A DNA stretch of 64,000 nt from Cristatella mucedo. Its lineage: Eukaryota; Bryozoa; Phylactolaemata; Cristatellidae. The stretch lies in contig WPIO01000010.1 of assembly GCA_009760855.2 (NCBI GenBank), positions 4,679,501 through 4,743,500 of the forward strand. Reading direction: 5' to 3'. The notes under the pieces were generated by a model. That model did not search any database and had not been told where the DNA came from. It worked only from the letters and a program-made list of their open reading frames with translations. Of this stretch, positions 1 to 9,300 are shown in pieces (the stretch's first letter is position 1; the number at the start of each line of letters is the position of its first letter). The translations under genes were made by a program, and so were the position numbers.

Positions 1-152
1 CATGTAACCCCTAACCATGTTGTTTTTCAAGCATGATTTTACTTACTATTCTATTGCGTATCACTTTGCAGCAAATGTAAAGCGCCTAGAAAGAGATTAA
101 GTTCTCTGAGGGCGCTTTATCAAGTGCAATATTATTATTATTATTATTATTA
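1..152 (+). mobile_element. LINE family A, 3' end (cut by window start)
   Basis: Begins in the 3' UTR (ACCCCTAACCATGTT) and ends with the family tail AAATGTAAAGCGCCTAGAAA, then AGAGATTAAGTTCTCTGAGG, GCGCTTTATCAAGTGCA and (ATT)n. Confidence 0.85.
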
Positions 153-635
153 CATAATTTAATAATGCAAAATAATGTTACCACTCATCGTGTCTGTCAT
201 ATCTGGGAACCGTGAGGATTAATGTAATTATTACAGTCTCTGTTCGTATGCCAGAAACTCATTTTTTATTGGTGTAGAGCTCGTATTTAAAAAAAAGGCA
301 GTATTTCTTTCAGGTGTTACAGTGATGTGGCTCGTGGAGCACCAGAATGCCGGTTTTTTATCCTCAGCCCAGTCCTGTGTCGGGTGCCGTACACCTAAGA
401 CCTGTAACCCCACCCTAGTGTTTTTTATTCCAGTTATGTGTGTCGTGGACTCTATACCTGGGATGTGATCGGCGTCGTTACTGACAGTAGTATTTACTAA
501 TCAATCTTTGCTGGCGTTAATCAAAGATCAGCCACAACGTTTTTGACTCAAGAGTACCTATGGGAGTACAATACTAAGAGCATCAATACATTGAGTCACT
601 AATGATCCCGCGTTAGCTGTAGGAGGAGGCATCGT
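153..635. other. No feature supported
   Basis: AT-rich sequence between two LINE copies, with no ORF of interest. Confidence 0.4.
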
Positions 636-1371
636 TTGGTGATGTGGAGATGCATGGTGTTTGGTGATGCATTTGTGACATCCCGACTTGACTTCTGTAA
701 CTCACTGCTTGCTGGTCTACCGGCATGTGCAATCAAGCGCTTTCAGCTGGTGCAAAACTCTGCAGCTAGGCTTGTCTGTCGTGAGCGTCGCAGTTGCCAC
801 ATCACACCACTTCTCACCGACCTGCACTGGCTACCAGTCAAGCAACGGATTGACTTCAAGGTTTTGTCGCTCACTTTTAGGTCCCTTCATTCTATTGCTC
901 CAGCTTATCTCTCCGACATACTCCCCCATCAGGCCAAGCATCGTACCACCCGCTTTTCGAAATCCAACAGTCTACAAATACCTCGTACAAACCTTAAATC
1001 CTTTGGAGACCGTGCATTTAGTTCGTATGCTCCCAAAGCTTGGAACTCCCTCCCGACATGCGTCAGAACATCCCCTGACTTGACCACATGTAAAAAGAAC
1101 TTAAAACACACCTATTTAGGACAGCATTTAGTGGGTCCCTGTGATTCGTCCTTCATGTGCTTACGCGAGCTGACACTGTTGCATGCTGCCACTAACCACA
1201 CTTGCATGTTGACCCTGAGCATGTCACCCCTAACCATGTTATTCATGTTGTTTATCAAGCATTACACCACTCACCACTCGATCGTGTTTCTTTTGCAGCA
1301 AATGTTAAGCGCTTAGAAAGAGATTGAGTTCTCTGAGGGCGCTTTATCAAGTGTATTGTTAATATTATTAT
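636..1371 (+). mobile_element. LINE family A (CR1/L2-like), 5'-truncated with RT C-terminus
   Basis: The open frame contains [57 protein letters not shown] and KAWNSLPTC. This is the C-terminal segment of CR1/L2-type reverse transcriptases, downstream of the catalytic palm. The frame runs through the 3' UTR start, then come the GCGCTTTATCAAGTG tail and ATT repeats. There is no endonuclease or catalytic domain, so it is a dead copy. Confidence 0.9.
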
Positions 1372-1494
1372 TATGTGTGTCCCATGTGTTCATCCTTAAT
1401 GCTCTCAGCTTCAGCCTACTGAATCTTACCAGAGGCAATCTTGCCAATCAACCAGGCAGCTGCCTGTTTGTGTGCAGTCGCACTGCTGTAATAA

Positions 1495-1605
1495 TACTTA
1501 TATCATTTTTATAGCATCCTGAGAGAACTAAATTTTTATTCTGGCACGTTACAACTCTCTGCGAAAGGTGCAAAACCAAAAGTTTATGACATGCACGTTG
1601 CTATG
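1495..1605 (-). mobile_element. LINE 3' tail, variant subfamily
   Basis: Resembles the tail at 35325-35430 (CCTGAGAGAACTAAATTT, then CAAAACCAAAAGTT), in minus orientation. It was probably once joined to 2700-2960. Confidence 0.5.
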
Positions 1606-1722
1606 CTTTGGCCCTAGAGTTAAGGAGCTTGCCTTTGACGACCGAAGTGGTGGCCTCGAGCCCTGCGGCATATGTGAAGCACTTGGATAGACTCTTAGGG
1701 CCTTTTACAAATGAACTATATA
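1606..1722 (+). mobile_element. tRNA-derived SINE family 1
   Basis: tRNA-like head with TTTGGCCCTAGAGTTAAGGA as box A region and GGCCTCGAGCCCTGCGG as degraded box B, then the LINE-like tail (AAGCACTTGGATAGAC...TAGGGCCTTTTACAAAT). Confidence 0.6.
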
Positions 1723-1849
1723 TACTCACACACAAAAGTATTTACGAGGTGCATTAGACACCGTCTACTTAGTAACTATTCACTCTCGGAGCTCTTATGT
1801 AAACCCAACTGACACAAAAACACCCCGGCGGTCTGTTAATGCAAGCCGT

Positions 1850-2480
1850 TAATTAACGAACGACAACGAAAATGCAGTCTGTAGTGGGCCTGCGAACACT
1901 CCCACTTTGCAGCTGGCGACTGGAGCCGTATTCTATGGACCGATGAAAGAGTTAGTTCACGGTCCACGGAGATGGCAAGCGGAGGACTTTTGTCCGATAA
2001 AGAAAAGGCGAAGGGTACCACTCAGACTGCGTGCAGTCTAAGTTCAAGTACGGAGTTGGAAGTGTGCTTGTCTGGTCTTGTTTTTAGCTTCCGGCATAGG
2101 AACTTAACTCCAAATTAACGGGATTATGGAGAGGAGCGTGCTCATGGACATCGGCAAAAATGTTGGCATGCCCTGTGCCAGAGCTCTTTTGGAGGACCAC
2201 GTTTGGCAAATGGATAATGATCCTAACATACTATAACGGCTACGAGGGTGTCCAAGTCCTTAGTTGGCCAAGCCAATCCCCCCCCCCCGATCTCAGCCCT
2301 ATTGAACATTTGTGGGACAGGTTGGAGCGCTCACGTAGAGCTGAGAACATCATCTCGCCTTCCCCGAGCAGCTTTTTGGTCGGCTTAAGCAGTTGTGGGA
2401 CTGCATTACTCCAGATGTTTCCAAAAGCTGGCTGAGTCAATATCCTAACGAATACATGAAGTCATACAGAACATGGGTGC
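1850..2480 (+). pseudogene. Tc1/mariner-like transposase relic
   Basis: Frameshifted fragments match the Tc1 plan in order: an ILWTDES-like segment with VHGDG (about 1930-1980), then SLVGQANPPPPISA / WPSQSPPPDLSPIEHLWDRL (about 2250-2320), the WPSQSPDLNPIEHLWD signature with an expanded C run, then LWDCITPDVSKSW (about 2395-2430). Several frameshifts are needed and no terminal repeats were found, so it is inactive. Confidence 0.75.
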
Positions 2481-2699
2481 TCCGACCTCTTATTTGACGT
2501 GAGCACCCGTTAGTGCATGTATAACCTTCGTTTCATGATAGAAAATATTCAAACGCCTCGTGATTGATGTGCATGATTTCAGTGCTGTTAGATGAAGAAG
2601 GATCAATCAACTCACGAGATAGCAGCTTGGTGGTGGTACCTCTTCACCCTTGTAAATACTTTTGCGTTTGACTCTTAGACTAGCTTGCAAAAGCACACA

Positions 2700-2970
2700 A
2701 AAAAGACGTTCTGGGCGAGCGGTTAGTTGAAGCCCTGGCTATTAACATTCACTGAATCATGCATAGTTCAGCACACAAAGCACACAGGAACAACAGGGAC
2801 GAGTTCACTTGGATGCATAGGGAGCGAAGCAGAATAGATGCATGTTTAGCAGAGACTTGAATGATGCAAAGTCATTGCAGGTCGCGACTGAAGCTCGGAA
2901 GCCAGTTCCAGACTTTCTATGCTTACGAAGTGAGTTATGTACTAGCACACATACATTCGACCAGGCCTCT
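2700..2970 (-). mobile_element. LINE 3' UTR fragment, variant subfamily
   Basis: Similar to 35490-35710: CACTGAATCATG..., GCACACAGGAACAA, AAGCCAGTTCCAGACTTTC. The rest is degraded. Confidence 0.5.
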
Positions 2971-3056
2971 AATGTCTGAATAACTTTTGTTCATTTGCAG
3001 GTACTAGGTACTGTAGTTTACTCACTAGATCATGTAGCATTCTTAATAAAAATATA

Positions 3057-3727
3057 ATAATAATAATTCACTTGATAAAGCGCCCTCAGAGAACTCAATC
3101 TCTTTCTAGGCGCTTCACATTTGCTGCAAAGGGAAGCTCGATTGAATGGTGAGTAATATCATGCTTGATAAACATGAATAACGTGGTTAGGGGTGACGTG
3201 CACAGGGTCAGCATGCAAGTGTGGTTAGTGGCAGCATGCACAGTGTCAGCACGCGTAAGCACATCAAGGACGAATCACAGGGACCCACTAAATGCTGTCC
3301 TAAATAGGTGTTTTTAAGTTATTTTTAAACGTGGTCAAGTCAGGGGATGTTCTGATGCAAGTCGAGAGTGAGTTCCAGGCTTTGGGAGCATACGAACTAA
3401 ACGAATGGTCTCCAAAGGATTTGAGGTTTGTACGAGGTATTTGTAGACTGTTGGATTCCGAAAAGCATGCGGTACGATGCTTGATGGGGGAGTAGATCTG
3501 AGAGATAGGCTGGAGCCAAAGAATGAAGGGACCTAAAAGTGAGCGACAAAACCTTGAAGTCGATCCGTTGCTTGACTGGTAGCCAGTGCAGGTCGGCGAG
3601 AAGTGGTGTGATGTGGCAACCGCGACGCTCACGACAGACAAGCCCAGCTGCCGAGTTTTGCACCATCTGTAATCGCCTGATTGTACATGCCGGTAGGCCA
3701 GCAAGCATAGCCAGCAAGCATTCTTAG
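3057..3727 (-). mobile_element. LINE family A, 5'-truncated with RT C-terminus
   Basis: Reverse orientation: (AAT)n, CACTTGATAAAGCGCCCTCA, the 3' UTR, then a frame with LVQNSAAGLVCRERRGCHIT and [17 protein letters not shown], frameshifted near 3500. Confidence 0.88.
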
Positions 3728-4320
3728 CTGCTTAACGGTAAGTTAACATTCTTCTCAAAAAATTGTCAAGTTTTATTTTGCCCTCCACAATCGGTCTTCT
3801 TTTGTGCCATCGGTGTCTACACTTGATCTTGATTGGCCTAAGCTGCTGTGCAACCGATCTGCCCCCAATAGGGGGCGCAGTGTTGCTCACCGCCCTTTCG
3901 ACGAGTTGCAGGCACTGTATATTGAAAGTTTGTGTGTGACTTGTGTGCCTCGGTCGGCCTATGAGCTGCTTAGGTTTAATTTATGTCAGCTCACCCTACA
4001 AGCTTTTATGGCAGCCACCACCTCAAAGACGGGGGGGGGGGCAGCTCCCACCCGGATGCAAATTATCCACCGAGCAAGCGGGCTTCATCGAGTCACCAGC
4101 CAGCTTAGTTAAGCAGGGCTGCATCTAAAAATCGACTGGCGTTGAATCTTGTCGTTGAACTTAAAAAGTAAGAGCTTGGTGCGTTAGCTTTTGTGTGGCA
4201 GTGCCAAAGCTGAGTGATTGTTGGTGCGCATTTGCTTCGTTCTCCTTGGCCTCTTCTTTCCTCTTTCCGTCTGCCGCGATTGATCCTTGTCAAGTGCCAC
4301 GCTAACCTGCTGCGTTTCAG

Positions 4321-4540
4321 GTTCACTCAGAAGCAGGTCGAGAGGTCGATGGCGGTGGGTGAGCCGGCCCGTGCGAGCACTGGTTCCACTGATCTCGTAC
4401 CCATCGTGACACAGCTATCTCGACGTCTGGCTGCGGTGGAGGAAGAGAACAGACAGCGACACAACCGCGAGCTCGTTTTATACCCAGCGCTTGCTATCTA
4501 TGTCGTAATTAAGGTCATTCGATGGCTGATATCGCAATAA
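4321..4540 (+). CDS. MFF: Last coding exon of an Mff/Tango11-like tail-anchored protein
   Basis: A TGCGTTTCAG|G acceptor precedes an open frame of 72 codons ending in TAA. Seen: FTQKQVERSMAVGEPARAST, a heptad-like segment LVPIVTQLSRRLAAVEEENR, QRHNRELVLY, and then a hydrophobic anchor (PALAIYVVIKVIRWLISQ) four residues from a typical tail-anchored end. In mitochondrial fission factor and its insect counterpart Tango11, a coiled coil of form L-x-RR-L-x-x-EEEN-x-x-R-x-RE-M/L-V-x-Y runs straight into a C-terminal membrane anchor. The protein recruits Drp1 to mitochondria and peroxisomes. Upstream exons are not identified within 1-4320. An alternative is an unrelated tail-anchored coiled-coil protein. 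Confidence 0.65.
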
Positions 4541-5069
4541 CCTCCCCAGATCGGCTGAGCGACTTAATGTTTTAAGTGATAAAAAAATGAGGCTGTTTCA
4601 CATCAACCAGCCGTTGGGTGCTTCTTCACTTCCGTGGTCAATGCTACTTCGAATAAGTGGCTCCCAAGCTGAAGTGATGGACTATCTCTTGAGCATCTGT
4701 TAACGCAACAGTGTCATGGCTGGTGTTACTGTTAAGATTTTGCAATGCGGATGGAGTGGCTGCTTGGTTATGACGACAGCCCATCTATTGGTCACACATC
4801 CACTCATCAATAAGTCTCTCTACGAGTGCACACTTGCTAAAATATGGTGAGCACTTACTGCTCCAGTTCTGTCATACCACTGTATTCGGCAAGCTCTGGT
4901 TGGATATATAACTGCGTCAGGTTGGCACAGATATGCTTCGGCTGACAATGGAACTGTTAGCATAATCAATTGGTACTGCCAGTGTCTGGGTCTGGCTCAC
5001 GGCTGAAGGAGGTGTCATCGCAGTCATGTCACTGAGTAATATCACAAAGCAGCATTGTGTAAAAATAAA
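4541..5069 (+). other. Putative 3' UTR of the Mff-like gene
   Basis: Non-coding sequence from the stop codon to an AATAAA at 5064-5069. No repeat family is recognised inside. A second AATAAA lies at 5095-5100. Confidence 0.45.
5064..5069 (+). terminator. Polyadenylation signal AATAAA for the Mff-like gene
   Basis: AATAAA about 525 bp after the stop at 4540, with another 26 bp further on. Confidence 0.45.
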
Positions 5070-5740
5070 GACTTTATTAACCACACGGTTTCTTAATAAA
5101 TAGTATGTACAGCTTTATAAATTATTACCTAGATTTTGGTACAACACAAGCCTTTGCACTGGTCATTGGACGGCTTACAGGCTTGGGCAGGAGCACGACT
5201 TGCATTCGTTAACACAGTGCTTCACGACTGCCTCTTCACTGAAGGCTGACGGCAGATAACTCACGGGACGGTATCATATGCCCAAGCATAGCTAGGGCTC
5301 ATAGCTCGTCTAGATTGCCAGATCGGCTCTGACTGGGTCACGTAAAGCCGGACCAAAATTACGTACAGATTGGGAAATACGTGTGCATCTCTGCTGTTAG
5401 GGAAATGAGCGAAACTAGAAGTAATTTGAAGCAACTAGGATAAAAGAAAGTGAAACAGAGAGCAGCCCATAGGATGATGGCGTCATATTAGAATAAGTGT
5501 GCTGCCTGCTTTTGAGGCTCGCAGGCCAGCAGCTGAAAACATAGACGCAAACATCAAAGCAGCACACCAACCGATTTTCATGAAGTTGAGCAAATGTTCA
5601 GGCATCGGAAAAGAAAGCGCTGAGACTCAGCCACATTGACCAACCCAATCACATGTGAGCTACAAAAGTAAATCACTATTTACATATATACATGAACGAA
5701 TAACTTTTGGGTGAAAAATGATTCGCTACTAAACGAGTTA

Positions 5741-5746
5741 TATATG

Positions 5747-5838
<92 letters not shown>

Positions 5839-5840
5839 TG
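5741..5840. repeat. (GT)n microsatellite between the two convergent genes
   Basis: A TATATG lead-in, then about 38 GT units. Confidence 0.98.
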
Positions 5841-6131
5841 GATATACATGCATATACATATCAAGCCTAGCACTATTGTCGACTGCTGCACTACGAGCTA
5901 CTTGACGTAGTATGTACACGTGACTAATCGTGCTTGCAGCATAACCACTGGGCGGCCTAGATGCCGTGCTGCAGCCTTGAGTATTCACTTCCCTACTAAT
6001 GGTGGTAGCAAGCTGCCCACTTCTTTGAAACCGTCGGTCACCTGCCCGCTGCTTTCGGAGCCATTGCTCGGGTCGTTTGGCTGCTTGCTGGCTGGTCCGC
6101 CTGCAAGAGAGTGGGGGGGGGGGCAAAGTGT

Positions 6132-6137
6132 TTTATT
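6132..6137 (-). terminator. Polyadenylation signal AATAAA for the DYRK4-like gene
   Basis: The plus strand reads TTTATT, so the minus strand reads AATAAA about 100 bp downstream of the TAG at 6238. This fits a short 3' UTR. Confidence 0.5.
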
Positions 6138-6237
6138 CGCATATCAGAAGATTCGCCAACAGAGCCACACTGACAGAGGCAATCGCTGGTAGCCGACAGG
6201 CTTGTTCGGCGGCACGAGCGTGCCGCGGCTGGCGGTG

Positions 6238-6389
6238 CTAGAGAGTGGGAGTGGCCTTGCCCTCACCGTTCGTGTTGGCCGGCTTTTTGTCGGCCACTTC
6301 GCCATGCTGCTGCTGCTTGGGGTCCTCGCGCGTCGTCCTGTGTTGGTCGCCTCCTTTGCTGCGTAGCTCGTCGTTCACCTTGGTGCGCT
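6238..6389 (-). CDS. DYRK4: DYRK4-like probable terminal exon
   Basis: A TTCGATTAG|AG acceptor opens a frame that completes the Glu codon split at 7017. It encodes a charged tail ([16 protein letters not shown] ... [18 protein letters not shown]) and stops with TAG at 6238. An AATAAA on this strand at 6137-6132 follows the stop by about 100 bp. No homology is recognised, so the choice between this end and the read-through stop at 6997 is inference. Confidence 0.6.
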
Positions 6390-9300
6390 CTAATCGAACG
6401 ATGCGATAGATCGTTAAGCCGCCTCTCGCTCGTCGACGGAAACGAATCTCGGGAGGAGCCCTCGAGGAGCTGCGGCAGCAGCAGCTGCCGCGCTGGCTGT
6501 GCGGGCCTGGGCCTCTAACTGGCGGCCAAGCTGGCACAACAGCGACGATCCTGCGAACTCAGCCAGCGAAAGCGTCGAGCCGAGCGATAAAGGTTAAAAT
6601 TCGACGCCCAAATGGCCTGTTTTTAGCGTCTTTGGTTCGCCGATAAATATTCATTGGCTTCCTTCGAGTACCACCTCCTGAGGGTTTTGTCGTCGCTCCG
6701 AAGCTTCTTCCCAGGGCCAGACGTTTTCTTCCGAAGCTGAGCCGTTTTCGCGAGCCCTGGCTGACCGATCTACCTCCTTTGGTTGCAGGATTTGGCGCTC
6801 GCAGGGGGCCGTGTGGCGTCGTCGCAGACCTACTGGGCGGTGCAGTGGAGCAACGAGCCCGTTCGCTCCTTCCTTCCCCCCTTGAACCCCCTCTCCCCGG
6901 TATTCACTAGGGCTCCCCCCAGATTTCACCCTGCACATTTAGAAGAAATTTGGCCAGCCGTCGTCCGTCACGATGTCGCGCGAGAGTGGCCGTCTCTCAG
7001 GCTGAGTGCGTCGTACCTTTCCTGTTCAACGCTGCAGCCGGCTGCATGTCGGTCGGCTGCTGCGGCTTGGCCGGCGGCACTCCGTGAACTCGGCCGGCTC
7101 TTTTGTTGCCGGCGATAGCTTCACGTATCCAGTCGTGCATCAGAGCCTCGTCCGGAGTCATCCGTATGTTGGCATCCCACCTGCAAGAATAGAGCGAGAA
7201 CTATGCTGACGCCGGGAGCAGCTGGGTGCAGCCGGGCATCGGGACGGCGAAGCCAAGCATTGGTGGGGGGGGGAGCCGGGCAGCGGGCGTACTGAGGCCG
7301 CCTGCCCTACGAAGCCGCCCAATGCGAGACTGCAGCACAGCAAACGTCCGTTGCTCATTGAGTTTTAACGGAACTCTACCCCAGGGAGACCGCTGGTATA
7401 CCCGGATTTGCAGTGGATCGCCAAGGGCGATCCACAGCTACCTCGATGGAGCCGGGCTAGAGCCGGATGAGTTGCTAGCGAACCTGGCTCGACTAAAGCA
7501 AAGAATCTCGCCGCCGTCGTGGCTACGCCGGAGCGAGCAGTCGCCTGCACGGTCGATGCAGCGCACGATGGTGGATCGGTGTACAGGCAGAGTAAGCGAG
7601 GTGATGGGAGTTGCTGAATTCGAGGCAGCACTAGTGGAGCTACGAGATCACCAGCGCTGGCAACAATGGAATGTCTGAGAACTTTTAAGAGGAGCCGCTC
7701 TTCTGCTTTGCAGCTGCATCTATAGCGTGCATCAAGGGCACGGACGGCTCGGCCGTCAGCAAACCCCTCGGATATATTATATATATGTACTCACTCGAGG
7801 CAACGCCTGATGAAATCGATGAACTTGTCGTCGCTGCACCGTACGACTTGTGACAGTTCTCTTGAGCCCGGCGTTCGCTTCTGACCCTTGCTGTTCGTCA
7901 GGCATTTTGGCACAGCTTTGTCTGAAAGAAGAGTTAACGTCGCCGATGAACTCATCGCTGAATTCGTCCAGTGGGGTCAAAATTGGATAATTGAGGGCTC
8001 TTCTTAAAGCGCTAGCGGTTCCCATACAGACGACGTCACGTCCGGACGCTGGTACGTGCGTGGCTTCTCTACCCCAGCGATTAAAACCTGTCCCATCTTG
8101 CGCCGGACCGGTTTGACGAAGAATCAGTGCTCGATTTTTCGGGCTCAATATCCGTTACGGGCTAAACTTAGCGTGGACCGATTGCCAGCAAGAGACATGA
8201 CATCGAACCGCCAAAGTATGTGCGAAGTGATCTCGGTGCATCGGCATGCGTGCAGCGAGCAGATCCTGCTTCTCTGCGGCATCCTGGAGTGCTGGGGTGA
8301 GGAGATCAAATAAGTGACTCTCTGACCCTTGCGGCATATGATACTGGCATTCATACTTGGGTGGCTACAAACTTATCTCACATTGAATGACAATAAAAGC
8401 AACTTACTAGCTATAGGCATATCCGTTTACTCAGCAATTACAGAATCTATCCTGAAAAATGGGCTCGGCCAGGATATTTCCCATAGCATCCGCATTAAAT
8501 CCGGGAGTACTGTTTAGATGTGACCTTGATCTAGATGACCGCATCAGCTCCAAAGTAAAGCCTGCAAAATTCCTGCTGTGTAACTTTGCAAAAACAGTCG
8601 GGCCTGCTTAGGTGGAATCTGCTTGGATGCCATATTCATAGTGGTCCCTGTATATACGACGTCCAGTTGCGACTTCTGTAGCTCGCTACTCGCACGTCTG
8701 CCGCCTATACATCAAGGCGCTTATGGTTGGTTCAAAGCTCGGCAGCTAGGCTTGTCTGCCGTGAGCGCAGCAGTTGCCACATTAGTTTAAAACATTTCTC
8801 ACCTGCCTCCACTGGGTCCTTGTCAAACGACTTATCGACTTCAAGGTTTTGTTACTCACCTTCAGATTCCTTCATTCTCTTGGTCCAGACTGCCCTGGTT
8901 TGGTCCAGGGGTAAAGGTGCTCACCCTTGACGATCGAGACCGTGGGCTCGAACCCTGCGGCACATGAGAAGCGCCTGGATAGAGATTAAGTTTTCTTAGG
9001 GTGCTATGCAAATTAATTATATTTTTTATACCGGACTATTCCCAAATCAGGGACGAGGAAACCATCATACCACCTGCTCTTTTGACTCAAGTCGTTTGGC
9101 TGTGCCTCTAACCAACCTCGAATCCTTTGGAAACCACGACTTTAGTTCTCGTGCCACAAAAACTTGGAACAAACTCTGGATCGACATCCCATCGACTTGA
9201 CGATATTTAAAAAGAAGCTAAGAACGCACTAGTTGTTTACAGCGTTTTTGCTGGGTTTCGTGACATCTCGTCTCGACTTCTGCAACTCACTGCTTACTGG

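Noticed and set aside
688-1083. 131-codon ORF overlapping the LINE frame
   Set aside because: Frame-shifted shadow of the RT C-terminal frame. The same shadow recurs at 27725-28120.
8899-9032. Functional tRNA gene
   Set aside because: A and B box motifs are present, but there is no cloverleaf, the head recurs with the same LINE-like tail, and it is nested in a LINE. Called a SINE.
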